This document shows positions 44,700 through 57,345 of a DNA stretch of 64,000 bases, piece by piece; the first letter of the stretch is position 1, and each line of letters opens with the position of its first letter. The stretch covers positions 6,014,001 through 6,078,000 of the forward strand of contig QCXZ01000137.1 in NCBI GenBank assembly GCA_025024175.1. Direction: 5' to 3'. A model generated the notes under the pieces. It was not told the DNA's origin. It was given only the letters and a program-made list of their open reading frames with translations, and made no database searches. Made by a program: the position numbers and the translations under genes. The stretch comes from Rhyzopertha dominica (lineage: Eukaryota; Arthropoda; Insecta; Coleoptera; Bostrichidae).

Positions 44700-46800
44700 T
44701 ATATTCGACTGTTAGCCAGACCGGAAACGAGGCGCAACAGCCCCGAAAATAAATGGTAATTTATATTTATTTTGACCTCTAAAATAAATGTCAAGTTTGG
44801 GGTACATTTTTGATTCTTACATTTTTATGTTTACAAATAGTATGCTTCCAACAACCCATTGTGGTGAAATTTTCAATACTACGTTAATTTCATAAAAAGT
44901 TCACTTATGATGTTGCTTTTACGTTACTTATCTCCGCCGCGTTGAACCGGTCGTCGCTGTTCACAAATTCCATAACAATGAACATGCCTTCAGAAGTCAT
45001 AACACATAAGTACTTCATTTTTTCTTGGAGTATTTTAATTCGCTTGTCACAAAATGAACGCAAATAACAAACGTATAAATTGACGGGCTGAGGCTGACGC
45101 GTGGCGGGCTGACCCCAGATGTAAACTAACGTCCACTTACAAGACACCTGACGTCACGGCCAGTATGTTCGCGTTTTGGCGGTCTCTTTAAATATTCACA
45201 TTTTTAACATTAAAAATACACCTTACGATCCATTTTTTCGATTTTATAAGCTGTCCCAGCTGTTTTGTGGATTAGACGCTACCTATTAATATGCAATTTA
45301 ATAAAATATAAATACGTGGCAAATACCTAATTCCAAAGGTGGAGATAATGTTACCTGTGGAATCTTGTATAAGATAAGATTAGGATGGATGTATACCACT
45401 TCATTAGAAATGCACGTACGCCCAAACCTAATATAACATCCGAGCATACGAAGACTCTTATCGATTTGAATACACATAAGTCCATTATAGTTACTAGAGC
45501 AGAGAACTGTTAGATGAAGAAACCAAAAATTATCCCGAGATCCTACCTCAAAAACTTCCAAAATTACTGATGATCTTATCAAAACTTCAAATCTTTCGAA
45601 TGGTGCGAAGTCTTTTTTAACTGTTTCCGATTGATAGATACCTGAATTGTGTGGTAAGCCCAAAAATCCATAAAACTGTTCCGTTAAGACCTATAGTCAA
45701 TACGATTGGCAGTCCTTGTTACATTATGTTCAGGCATAAAAGGAACAGTAAACGCAGATATCTAGCTGAACTTACTACGTTATAATATTCTTTTCATTTT
45801 AGAACAAACCCAACCATAACCAAGTACTTGTACTTCTTTTAACCGTATAACCTAAATAAGAACGGAACGATATTTCAGCTTTATTCCTTCTGATACTAAA
45901 AACACATGAACTTTTTACTTCAAAGCATTATCATCGTTCGTATCTTCCAAAAGCGTCTGAACTTAGTAAATGTTTGCAGATTGCACTTTGAAATACTTTA
46001 CTGGTGCCCCCCGCTCCGTCCACATGAAAACCCGAACCGCTGCTTTTTCATTTACTCCGCACTGGGGGAGACCCGCGGTGTAGCAAAGCGAAAATAATCG
46101 GAGGTCGCTGGGAAATAAATAAAAATGTCTCCCCTGCCAAATAGTTTTGAAGTATGGTCACCCCCAAATCGATATCGGGGCAAAATGCACCACCATTACG
46201 ATCTAAATGGTCTGATAGAACCCACATGCTTTTTAACACAGATAAATAATGAAATAGTCCAGTTACATAATATCGAACGTCGAAAACACAAGATAAAATA
46301 CAAAGCTTCTAAAATAATAGCGTTGCAGTCAAATTGTTATTATTTATAAATGAGATAAAACAGCACTAATAATATGAAAAATAAAAGATAATGGTTCATC
46401 TGTGCTAACAGGAATTACTGCGTTCATGTATTATAAACAGGTTAGAATACTTGTATGTATCATTTTAGTATTCTTATAAATTTTTCTATTTAAGCTTTTG
46501 CTCTCAAAATACACGGTTTTCGGAATTGCCAAAAAATTTTGTTTTCTTTCTTCAAAACTGTTAAAATTAAAGATTGAAAATTTGGTACAGATTATCGGTT
46601 ATTTGAAGGGTATAAATCTACACCATTTTTTATTACTTTGAGAATTTTAACTAAATCTAATTATAGAAAATGGTGTCAACACCCTATTTAAGTCAGACAA
46701 ATTTTTCATTCTCATTATTTCTTGTACATCCGTACAACAGTAGTACAATCAAATATGAACGTATATGTTTACCAAGTATTATAATATAAAATGTATGACA
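44700..46800. other. No recognisable gene; two unassigned open frames
   Basis: Minus frames 45147-44905 (80 codons) and 45663-45298 (121 codons) are open and of balanced composition, but I recognise neither and see no splice support. Around 46,000-46,240 is a GC-richer patch with overlapping short frames. Confidence 0.25.
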
Positions 46801-46809
46801 ACCGTTTTT

Positions 46810-49170
46810 ACAATGATAGTTGAGTCTCTAGACATTCTTTTATTGAATAAAAACTGTGTTGTAAAAGCAACGTTTTGACTGTCTTTTGAAAAGAATTTAC
46901 TGTAAATTCACGTACTTCGGGCGGAAGGTGATTATAAAATTGTATGCACAAGTAATTATGGGTTTTTTGGGATCTTTTCAGGCGATGATAGGGTATTCTT
47001 ATTTCGTCATGGTTTCTGGTGGTAAGTTATTCTTCTGGCCCGATTCCTTGTGTTCACGAACGTGTCCCACACAAGCCATAATATATAAAAAGTTATTACA
47101 GTTACAACTATAACTGGCGTAACAGTCGAATGGCCTTCTTTTGCAGAATTAAGATCTCCGGGACTTTTGGAGGACTTCCCCATATCACAACTGCGTAGCT
47201 TGTCAGACTGTGAAAGTGCGCATATTACGCAATCATAGTGGCTTGATGTGTTGGGACTTGTAGCATTCTTCCAATTAAACAGACAACACTACAAATACAA
47301 AAAATATGGGCATCCCAGTTTATATCACCCTGAACATAAACTTCTAGGAATTTTACAGGTTGTTCTGTTCTGGTCGGCTGAAAACTACAATGTTGTAATG
47401 TTGATTGTGTCAATTTTTTTTGCATCTAAGAGACACAGAGTTTTGTTTAAAAAGATGTGGTGTCTGCGTATAGGTAGCAATCCAGTGCATCAATATTTGA
47501 GGGTAAATCATTTATCTATAAACTGAATAGGAGGGGTCAATGATGGGACCTTGTGGTTCGCCCGCTTTGATCTCTTGCCAGGTTGAAGAGCCTACTGCCG
47601 TAACAACTCTTTGCATTCTGTTTGTGAGATAGGATTTCACTAACTTTAATGGTACTCGTTTTATGCCATAGTGTTGAAGTTTTTCGTAAAGAATGTCGTG
47701 TGGAATACTATTAAACGCCTTACTCAAATCGCAAAATGCTACCTGTTTTGACATATTTTCATTAAATGCTTCGCAGACCTTAAGTATTAAATTGCTTATT
47801 GACGTTAATGTGAATTGTTTGCCATAAATCCGTGTTGTTTCCTTGCAAGCATGTTATTCAAATTACGGTAGTCAAGAGTTTCGATTTTTATGTATAGCTC
47901 CATAAGTTTCGATATTACTGAAAGAATAGAAATAGAAGACTAGAAAGCTTTAATGTATCCGGAAAGTGTCCAGTACTAAAACTTTTATTCATAACATAGG
48001 CCACTAGTACTGCTATATACCGCATGATTGCTTTCAAAAATTTGACATTTGTATGATTGTTGTGGCTCTTAGAGAATTTGTCAATGTTAACACATTCTGG
48101 GGCGACACACCTGTCAAGAATAGGGATTTAGCACTGTTCAAACTCATTTTTCGCTGGAGTTTGAAGGCTTCCATTTGGTTTCCAGTATCAAAATTTTTAC
48201 AAATATTTACAAAATAATTATTCATGATGTTTGGGCAAATTCGGCAGTTATTATTTTCGCTATTTCCTTTATTTGAATTTATGACTCGCTACGTTACCCT
48301 CTGGGTATTTGGTGAGTGTTGTATAAAATGTGTGTTTTTTAATCGTTTGGCTTTGAGTAATTTGCATGCTTCGCGAGCACATTTATATTTCAGGGGATTT
48401 GCTATTATGCTTACAGCATCAGGGGTGTGCTTAATTTGCTTAAGGTAATCAGTATTACAATTTAAAGATGCGTTTTTTCCATTTTGCCTTTTTAGTTGAA
48501 TGGCGTCGTTTATGTTTTCCATCAGTTTTTTTAAATTTCTGGAAACATACTTCTGGGTTTGCTGATCTGATTTAAGATGTTCCAATGGACATATGTAATA
48601 TTTTCTATAAATATCTGCATATTTGTTTGGTTTATGCAAGTTTTTCACTGTATATATCTATTGGAATTTCACTCTCAGTGTTGGGTGTCAATACATCTAT
48701 TAGATTCTATCATCGTAGGCGCCTTAAATATGTGGTTACATCCGTATGTATTAATTAAATTTATATCTCGTGTGGAGCTCCTGCGATAAACGTTTTTCCA
48801 TTAAAACTTAAATTTATACTTTCGAGAGTTTCTTCTAACTGGGTTAGAAAAATATCTGTATTTCTTAAAAAAGATCGGTATACGGCTATCACTACAGTTT
48901 TTTTGTCTTTGACATAAATTCCACACATTTCATAATTTAGTTCTAAGGAGTTGAAGTTTTCTATTCTATTTGTTATGTAGTTTTGTTATGCTAATATTGC
49001 AACCCCACCATGTACATGCTGCTGTCCTGAGAAATAGTTCACTACCTTATATCCCTGTATTGTGAGGTGTTTTATTTGAGTCTTAATCATCCAATGTACA
49101 GTTATACAGTTATAGTGCGGTGGGGGTTTGATATTTAGTAAAATCTCCAATTTTATTTTTAGACATTGAA
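46810..49170 (-). pseudogene. LINE ORF2: endonuclease plus reverse transcriptase, nearly full length
   Basis: Longest LINE in the window. On the minus strand the APE endonuclease runs from about 49,150: VHWMIKTQIKHLTIQGYKVV, HGGVAILA, KKTVVIAVYRS, FNGKTFIAGAPHEI (normally GDFN) and CIDTQH. The linker frame 48,648-48,289 and NNYFVNIC near 48,220 follow. The RT has CDLSKAFNSIPHDILYEKLQ and then LTNRMQRVVTAVGSS (47,754-47,512), with EPQGPIIDPS where GVPQGSIIGPL is expected. The YADD region is lost between 47,512 and 47,425. The thumb VKFLEVYVQGDINWDAHI and the C-terminus ending FYSIKECL reach about 46,810. Multiple stops and frameshifts make it inactive. The first catalytic Asp is retained, but the Asp pair is not. 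Confidence 0.85.
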
Positions 49171-49179
49171 TTTTAAATT

Positions 49180-52020
49180 CATTATTACAAGTGAATTTTG
49201 TTTAGTGTTTGTGATATTTTGTACTATAGCGTGTATTTCTGTATTACGTCTTTGCGGTTGTCCAAAAAATGTTGTCGTTTTCAACAACCAGCGGTCGTTT
49301 ATATTTTTAAAAGAAAAGTCTCTTTTAAGTTAATTTTCGCTTGTTAATGTAGTTTTATTAAGCTTAATTAAGAGATCAAGAGTACGAAAAATCTTTTCAG
49401 CTCCATGGCAACCGTTTAAATAACGCTAAATATAAATACAAATATATTTGTAAATTCTCTTCAAGTAAATGCAAAGATTTAACATGCAGGTGCCGAAGTT
49501 GGTGAAACAAGACGAGACCTCCGCGTAAGCAACATCGCCACGATGAAGAATTTGACATGAACATAAATCAGGGGTAGGTCTCCGCAGAAGCAACATTACC
49601 CGCTCGACTGGGGTACTAAAATTATGACTGGAGCTTGATCCTTTAAGTAACTTTACAGGTCAGAGTAGGGCAGTGCAGAATACAAATTTACTGTTTACGT
49701 TCAACGCATGTGGACAACTCTTGCAGTTTCAGAACCACTTCAGACCCACTCCGACATTTTAAACAAATAAAATGATACTTTTTAATAATGTGTTAAGTAT
49801 AAAACTTGATCTTATTCCGTAATTTCATAATTTTTTTGTTTTGCTTTTAAATGAGAACACTAATCTGGAATGAAATAGTTTTAAGATGATAGTTACGCCA
49901 AAATCGCTTCAGGCTCTGATTTAAAGAGAAAGAAAAAAATGTATATAACTATTTAGCAAAAACATATACTACTTAAAACTTCATCCCCATGGTATCCAAA
50001 TAAAAGAAATAGTACAAAGCAATCTAAACTATATTTAAACTAAAAACCCACTATAGAACCGAGACTTCTGTAGTCGATTTTATATGTTTGGTCAAAATTA
50101 TAATTTACTGGCCAACACGATTTTTGTTATACAATAAGTATTTTGTGTTTATAGAAGTTAATTAATAGTTGTTCATTTGTTCTTTGTTCTAATAATATAA
50201 TAGTGTATATAAATTGTGTAAATATGTCAAGAAGCTGTTTGAACCACCCTAACTGTTTTGTCATGTTTGCGGAAAAGTTACTTTCAAAAATAAGCGAAGA
50301 AATTTCACACCGTTGAGAACTAGTTGTTATAATGAAACCTTTAGCTTCCCAGTGCGCCATCAAGATAAATCTTGGATACCTCATATATGTTGAAATTCGT
50401 GTGTTGCTCTTCTTACTATGGGGAAAAGGAATTCGACATATGAACTTCGCTGCTCCGATGATATGGAAGGAACCGAAAGACCATATTTCTGATCGCTACC
50501 TTTGATAGCTAATATAAAAGACATCACAAACAAATAGAAGCATACTGTAGAATACACAGACTTGCCGTCTGTGCCTCCAAGAAATATGAAGACAGAAAAT
50601 TTGTATACAGGAAATTTCCCATTTTGTGTCCCCAATCAAGATGACTCTCGTAATGCTCCGTCTTCCGTTCTCGCGATTTAAATTTATTAAAACATCAATT
50701 CGGACTTTTAGGATCCCGCTTGAAGGTTTGGAGCACCGAAACACAACAGTAACATATTTTCGCAAACATCTCGAGGAGTTTGTAAGCTATTTTTCCCAAC
50801 AAGGGGATATTTTGAAGTTTTATTCTGTTTACAAGTGTTCAGTTTAATTGTAATTGTACAAACCGCTACGTTCTACTAGCTTTATCACTTATCAATATTA
50901 TAACAATGTGACTGTGACTGTGAATTTGACTAATTTACGTTTCTATCACACTTGTATATAATTTTTTACTGTAATCGGCACGAGCGTTTCGGCAGATTTA
51001 AGTTTACATCTTTGTTTTTAAGGTTTTTGGCTTCTACGAAGGGTCAGTTCTTTTGAGCTTGAAATAAAAGTTGCTCTTTTATGTATCAATAGCAAGGTGT
51101 AATATTTTAATTAGGTCACAAATTAACTTTATGCTTTACGTGTTTAATTTAGTTACAGAGCCATGTGGCATTAGTAATGACTCACAAGAAACTATTATTT
51201 ATGTAATATGACTAGTTTTTATAAGCTCTGTAGCACGTTACTGTAATGTAGAATCAGACTAGTAACCAAACCAACCTAAATATATCCTCAACATCTTTTT
51301 AACCAGACCTAGAGACCCGAAATATTAGACCTAACACCGCCTCAAAGAATACGATTTCTTTAGTAAACGCTGTGTAGAGTTTGCAGCAGGTGTCAAATAT
51401 ATTTCATCCCGCTTATTAAGAACACACGTCAGCAGTATTTTCGCTTGACATCACGCGTCAATTAAAAAGCAGAAGGAATAACGGGCGCGGCTTTTATGTG
51501 CGTTCACCTGCATTTGGTAGTATAAAAACAGTCATAACTATCTATTTATTTGTCTACCTAAATCTGCAATCATCCAAAGGAAGAGTTTTTAATTATTGAT
51601 GGAAATTCTGTGATTCTCTATCTGGTTGAATAAAGACTGTATTTTTTTGTGGACTGACTTCATGTTATAAATTATTTATATCGTCCTTTTTTCTAAGGGT
51701 AGTTCCTCAATGGGCCAGTAGTAATTTATGCAATTAGGTTTACGTTAGGTGCCATGTTTTCCTCTTCTAGCTTCTTCAGCCAATTATTTCTTTAGGTTTC
51801 TTTATATATTTGAAGGTATAGTAAAGGGGTTCGCTACTAGCTATTTCGGTGATTTTTTTTTCATTTTTGGCATTTCTTTTCTTCCTGCTGTCTTTGTGCC
51901 TGTCTCTTCTTTTTAGTCTAGCCTGTTTTTTATCTTCAATAAAATAATAACAATAATAGATTGGTTAAGATAATATGTAAGGTTTTAACGGGATGTTCGA
52001 CCTTTTTCTTTCTGTTAAAT
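49180..52020. other. No recognisable gene
   Basis: AT-rich with overlapping short frames at 50,127-50,847 on both strands and no domain. Around 49,520-49,610 a CTCCGC.GAAGCAACAT motif occurs twice about 65 bp apart, a possible micro-duplication. Confidence 0.3.
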
Positions 52021-52030
52021 AACACTCTTT

Positions 52031-52876
52031 ATATTACAAACCAAGCTTTGGGTGAACTTTATTCTCACCTTCTTCAGGGTTGCTACAAATGGTTACAATG
52101 TATTAACAAGTTATTTTTTAAAATTAACTTACAATATACGAGATTTGATAACTCCAACTTCAAATTGACAAGTGATAAATTTGTTTATCTCAGATATGAA
52201 TATAAACGAAACTACATAGTTCAGCAAATATCAGTTATGTTAAACTTCAATTTGTTTCTTTACAAAATTATTCAATTATAATACAATATAATTTTATATA
52301 ATTTAGAATTAAAAAATATATATAATGGAGTATTATTACATTACCAATATTATAAAATTGTTTTTTTTTAGTTTATTTGTTATAATTTAATAAATAAGTA
52401 TAAATAATGCAGGTGTTTAATGATTATGACACACATATTAAATTTACTTTAGAGACAGAAAATGATAGATTAGAAATGATTAATATTAATAGGTGTAATA
52501 AAAGCATAAACAATAGCAATAGCAATAGTATAAAAAAAATTTAAGTGTAATTTATACTTACCTACTAAATTATAACACATAAACTAAAAAACCATTTTAT
52601 AATATTGGTAATGTAATAATACTCCATTATATATATACTTTTTAATTCTAAATTATATAAAATTGTATTGTATTATAATTGGATAATTTTGTAAAGAAAC
52701 AAATTGAAGTTTAACATAACTGATATTTGCTGAACTATGTAGTTTGAAGTTGTAGATATCAAATCTCGTATATTGTAAGTTCATTTTATAAAATAACTCG
52801 TTAATACATTGTAACCATTTGTAGCAACCCTGAAGAAGGTGAGAATAAAGTCCACCTCAAGCTTGGTTTGTAATAT
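52031..52876 (+). mobile_element. PLE-derived inverted-repeat element
   Basis: Arms 52,031-52,360 and about 52,592-52,876 are inverted copies. The left arm has a 47-nt segment that the right arm lacks. In the 231-bp loop, ATG 52,407 opens MQVFNDYDTHIKFTLETEND, which resembles the IKFT-E-E block of PLE reverse transcriptase. The right arm ends CCTGAAGAAGGTGAGAATAA with a complementary GTCCACC. CTGAAGA fits the hammerhead box CUGANGA and GGTGA/TCACC a stem II, but the GAAAC box is decayed. PLEs often carry terminal repeats in inverted arrangement. A small non-autonomous PLE is the best explanation. Confidence 0.6.
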
Positions 52877-52879
52877 GAC

Positions 52880-53945
52880 AGAGATATGTTGAGATATATT
52901 ACTTATCTACTTTTTCATGGCAAAGAACTTGTTAATTTAGAGTAAACGCAATTCGTAGAGTGTATAGATGATGAAATTAAGTAAAATTTAGGATTAATAT
53001 AAATGTACGAATTTAAAAATGGGGTTAAAAAACAGTAGTTTGCAAAATATTCCGGCGCCTCCGCCATTTTTCTTGGTAAATGCAGAATGTACTACATATC
53101 TAAGAGAGATTAAGGAATTATAAAACCCCAGAAACTTCAGAAGCACGTTTCAAGTGGTTCCCCTACAAAATTAGCTATAATAGACCACGGTTCCTTTGAG
53201 ATTAAGCAATGAGGATGGAAATGAGGATTGTCATACTTTGTTATTCGTTCTTTGCGGATGCTTCCGAGACGCTGCCCCAAAACAATAATTAAGCAGAACG
53301 AACAATCGCCGTTTCCCATCAAATCATAAACAAAGCTCCCCGACGCACCGGAATCTCCGCAGCAGCTTTTATTAAGTTCAGTGGCGCGCAGCAGATGCGG
53401 CAGTTTAGGAATTGATTATCTACATAAAGAAGGTAAGTGTGTGTAAAACCGATCGTAAAGGTCGCGGAAAGCGGTACCGTTCCTTTGAGGTCGCTCGGGA
53501 GTACGTCGGGTGCCGTATTTCCTTTCCGGGATGTCGTGTTACGCAAATAGCTCCAGATGTGAGAGTGCACACTGCGATGAATCCGGGCTAAGGCCTCCGG
53601 CGTCAAATTCGGAAGTAGTTTGGGGGTGGGACTGCGTGGCAGGTGTGAAGAGTTTTGTGGAGGCAGTCGAGTGAAAGTAGCGGAATATTTTAACTTTAAC
53701 GTTCTTGATTCCGGTCGAAAAAGAAATAAAGTAGTTTAAATGCAATGGGCTGCAACTTCAGGTGCCTAGATACCTATTAATAATGTCAAAAAATATGAGG
53801 TCATTAGCGTTTTAAATATAATTGGTTATTCTCCGTTGCATTATCCATTATGCTTAGTTTCAAAATTAAATCAATCGATAATTCCAACAAAGACAAAAAT
53901 ATAATTATTGAGTGTCGACATATATAGGAATTTAAACTCCTATAA
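52880..53945. other. No certain gene; possible non-coding exon
   Basis: A GC-balanced block at 53,270-53,660 lies in AT-rich DNA. On the plus strand AAG-GTAAGTGTGTG near 53,430 is an excellent splice donor preceded by about 150 bp of mixed sequence, which could be a 5' non-coding exon. Minus frames here (53606-53319) have no known domain. Confidence 0.25.
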
Positions 53946-53950
53946 CGTTA

Positions 53951-55753
53951 TACAGTACAAAGCATGGAAGCTACAAAGTATGGAACCAAGATATTTCAGG
54001 TTCTGTTAGACCTATTTTTCTGAAATCAGATTTCTCATTTCCGAGATATGGGCGCATTATTAAAAATGATATTTTTCCTTATTTCAAATATGTATCACAC
54101 TTGTACAATTTATTGCTGCTGAGTTGAGAAAAGTGTGATAACAAACTTGGGTCTTGCAAAAAACTTTGGGATAAAAACCATATTCGTTTTCGCTAAGTAA
54201 GAACAACTCCAGGTGTCTCCATTTTCCTCGTGACTAGTGATAATTTTCATTCACTTTGTTATTTGCAATCACAATGCCTCAGTTAACTGCACATGATGGC
54301 ATCGAAATTTTGATGATGATTGGTTATAGAGATAGAAGGCGAAGTTATTCGGAAGTAGTTGCACTCTACAATGCAATTCATGAAGGTCGTAAACCAATTG
54401 CCAGATCAACAGTTATCAAAACATTGCAACGTTTTGACGAAACCTGCGGTGTTAAAAATCGTCAAAAACCAAGACGTCCAAAGGTTGCTACGAGTGAGGA
54501 AAGTAGCTTGAATGTCCTTTTAAATGTGCAAGAGAACCCAAGTGTTCCGTACAACAGCGTGCTCTCACTCACCATATTAGCAGAAGATCTGTTCAGAAAA
54601 TTTTTAAAAAAGTGAAATTTCATCCACGCAAAATTCACTTATTACAAGAACTGAGCGAAGATGATTTCGATCGTAGGGTGGAATTTTGCGAAACTGCTAT
54701 AAATATGATAGATGAAGATAGAAACATTGGATTATGTTTTCTGATAAAGCGACTTTTTGCCTCGATCGTAATTTGAATAGGCATAATTGCAGATATTGGT
54801 CGGAAACAAATGAACGTTGGGTGGAACAAGTCCACACACAACACCCTCAGAAAGTGAATGTCTGATGTGGTATTATCGGTGAGCGCATTATTGGGCCTTT
54901 TTTCATCGATGGAAATTTGAATGCAGTCAAGTATTTAATTTATTCCTTCTAAACAGATATAGTTTCAGCAAAATCCTGCACCGCCTCATTTTGCAGTCAA
55001 CGTTCCTGGATATTTGAATGCGATATTGGATTGGTAGGCGCGGGGCGATAGAATGACCAGCACGTTGCCCTGATCTGACGCTTGATTTTTTCCTGTGGGG
55101 GTATCTGAAAAATCGTACTTATGCTGATCGGCCACATAATGCAGAAGATTTAAAAGGACGAATCAGGGCAGNAATTAGAAACTTACCTCCAAATATGCTA
55201 CAAAGAACATTTGAAAACTTTTACTCAAGACTGTATTACTGCCAGGAAGTAAATTGAGCATCTTCTGTAATATAAATCTCAAAAAAATACAGCATTTTTC
55301 ACGGAATCTTTTTTTATATTACTTTTTGGGTACCCGATTCGCAATAAATTGATCAAACTAGAAGAAAATTATCACCAGTCAAGGAATAATTGTAATACCT
55401 GGCTTTTTAGTCCATTTTAGCAATAAAGAAAATTGTTTTCATCCTTTTCGTTTTTTGTTAGGCTCAATTATTGTATTTACACTTTTCTCAACCCAGAAGC
55501 CATAAATTGTACAAGTGTGATACATTTTTGAAATCAGGAAAAATATCCTTTTCAATGATGTGCCTTTTGATCTCCCTCCCCGTTTAAAAAATGCAACTTG
55601 CGCCCATATCTCGGAAACGAGAGCTAACACGGAGTTGAAAAAATTTCAGAAAATGCATTTTAATTACCCATAGTCCCATGCACAATTTCAGAAAAATCGA
55701 TCGAACACAACCTGAAATATCCTGCTGGTTCCATACTTTGTAGCTACCCTGTA
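53951..55753 (+). mobile_element. Degenerate mariner-superfamily transposon with long TIRs
   Basis: Left end TACAGTACAAAGCATGG then AAGCTACAAAGTATGGAACC. Right end is the inverse GGTTCCATACTTTGTAGCTA followed by CCCTGTA. The inverted repeats pair to about 54,190 on the left and from about 55,475 on the right, including the CGAGATATGGGCGC and AATGTATCACACTTGTACAA blocks. A TA precedes the left end, but TT follows the right, so the target duplication is eroded. It carries one transposase pseudogene. Confidence 0.8.
54274..55257 (+). pseudogene. DD41D-type transposase pseudogene
   Basis: The frame opens MPQLTAHDGIEILMMIGYRD and runs 114 codons through the helix-turn-helix region. It then frameshifts into VKFHPRKIHLLQELSEDDFD and FDRRVEFCET, the block shared with the 34 kb copy. 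The first Asp block reads FSDKATF (Glu to Lys). The second reads QQNPAPPHFA, with catalytic Asp replaced by Asn. The last block is split by frameshifts before LKGRIRA and the terminus YSRLYYCQEVN, stop 55,255-55,257. Clearly inactive, and more decayed than the 33.7-34.8 kb relative. Confidence 0.8.
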
Positions 55754-55759
55754 TTTGCG

Positions 55760-56785
55760 TTGGCATGAATTTGTCAAAATGACGATTCTTTTTCAGATTC
55801 TTATAATTTTTTTACATCCAGTGGTTAAAAACGTATACATTTTTGTATATATTAATTAATTTGAGAGATTTTTTGTAAATAATGGTATGAAGTTGATCAA
55901 GCAAGTAACTAAATTTTGCTATCTGCTTCATCACACTTAATCATAATTGACAACAATATGCATACTAATGTATTACTCTATTAGCCTCGTACTTATGCAA
56001 GATGACTTGTTGATTTTATAGTAATTATATGATAATTGATTTTATTATTTAATTATTTGTCAGGCCAAAGTATTAAACAGAAACTAACAATGCTTTTTGT
56101 GCAATTATAACAATTCCATGATAACTTCATACAATTACAATTATTTACAAGAAACTGAAATTAATTTTGACATCTCATCTTTGTTTTTTGTCTTGCTTTA
56201 TTTCTCGTAAAATAATGTACTTTCTTACGTCGCCGAATATAGAAACTAATAATGTTTTATAAGAATCATAGGAATGAGAAGTATGTTTTAAAAAAGTTGT
56301 CTAGCACACAAACCTGATTATTTTATATTTTACGAAGAATTCGCAATTATTATATGATAAATAAAGTAATATAAAAACGTAAAACCTGCGGTAATCTTTT
56401 GTCAAATTCGGCGCGAATTCTTTCAGAAAAAAACTCACTGTATAATCTGTGCAGCTCTACGGCTTACTATTTTATTACTACTTGAATAAAAACTACTAAA
56501 GTTTTATAAGTAAAAAAAAAATCGGTGAATAATTAGATTATATTGTGCGAATGTTGTGAACTGAAATAATAGGAACAAACGTGATAATTATATTATTTAC
56601 ATTTGAATGTTCAAGTTCGCAATTATCGTCATCAGCGTAAACAAGTTAATCCCACTTTTTTATATAGAGACTCGAAAACCACGAGAGTCTCGTATGTTCG
56701 GTCTTGGTATCGTATCGATCTTGGGTACCTTAGTATGGCATACGAGACCGAAACGGGACGTGACTAATCTCGGTATCGTCAGAAT
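55760..56785. other. No recognisable gene
   Basis: AT-rich without repeats until about 56,640. A short hairpin (GAGACTC...GAGAGTCTC) and the paired strings CGGTCT/AGACCG occur at 56,668-56,750, just before the tandem repeat. Confidence 0.3.
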
Positions 56786-56790
56786 CACTA

Positions 56791-57345
56791 CTTCTGACAA
56801 TGCCACCATGACCATCGAAACTTTTATCAACTGAAGCGCGAAACCTTTGAAATCGCGTGAGTTATCGGTCACAACAAGCAGTGGGGGCGGTACAATCTAT
56901 CAAGCTTCGTTATGCCACAAACATACCTAATTTAATATTTAGTCAAGCACGTATTATTATCAAGAGGATTGAATCGTATCTCGTAATTCCGCCAAGAAAA
57001 CCGCCTCTTCCTTGTAAACTGTTACAAATGCGCTTCTGACAATGCCACTATGGCTATCGAAACTTTTATCAACTGAAGCGCGAAACCTTTGAAATCGCGT
57101 GAGTTATCGGTCACGACAATCAGTGCGGGCGGTACAATCTATCAAGCTTCGTTATGCCACAAGCATACCTAATTTAATATTTAGTCAAGCACATATTATT
57201 TTGAAGAGGATTGCATCGCATCTCATAATTCCGCCAAGAAAACCGCCCCTTCCGTGTAAACTGTTACAAATGCGCTTCTGACAATGCCACCATGGCCATC
57301 GAAACTCCCATCAAGCGAAACGCAAAACTTTCGAAATCGAGTGAG
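56791..57345. repeat. 242-bp tandem repeat, about 2.3 copies
   Basis: Units begin at CTTCTGACAATGCCAC at 56,791, 57,033 and 57,275. Copies 1 and 2 are nearly identical, and copy 3 runs only about 70 bp before becoming GC-rich. The 60-codon frames inside each copy are by-products of the duplication. The array abuts the CpG island. Confidence 0.9.

Noticed and set aside
45298..45663. 121-codon minus frame considered as an exon
   Set aside because: Translation matches no family and there are no convincing splice sites at either end.
56857..57281. Two similar 60-codon plus frames
   Set aside because: They are copies of the same 242-bp tandem unit and not conserved protein.
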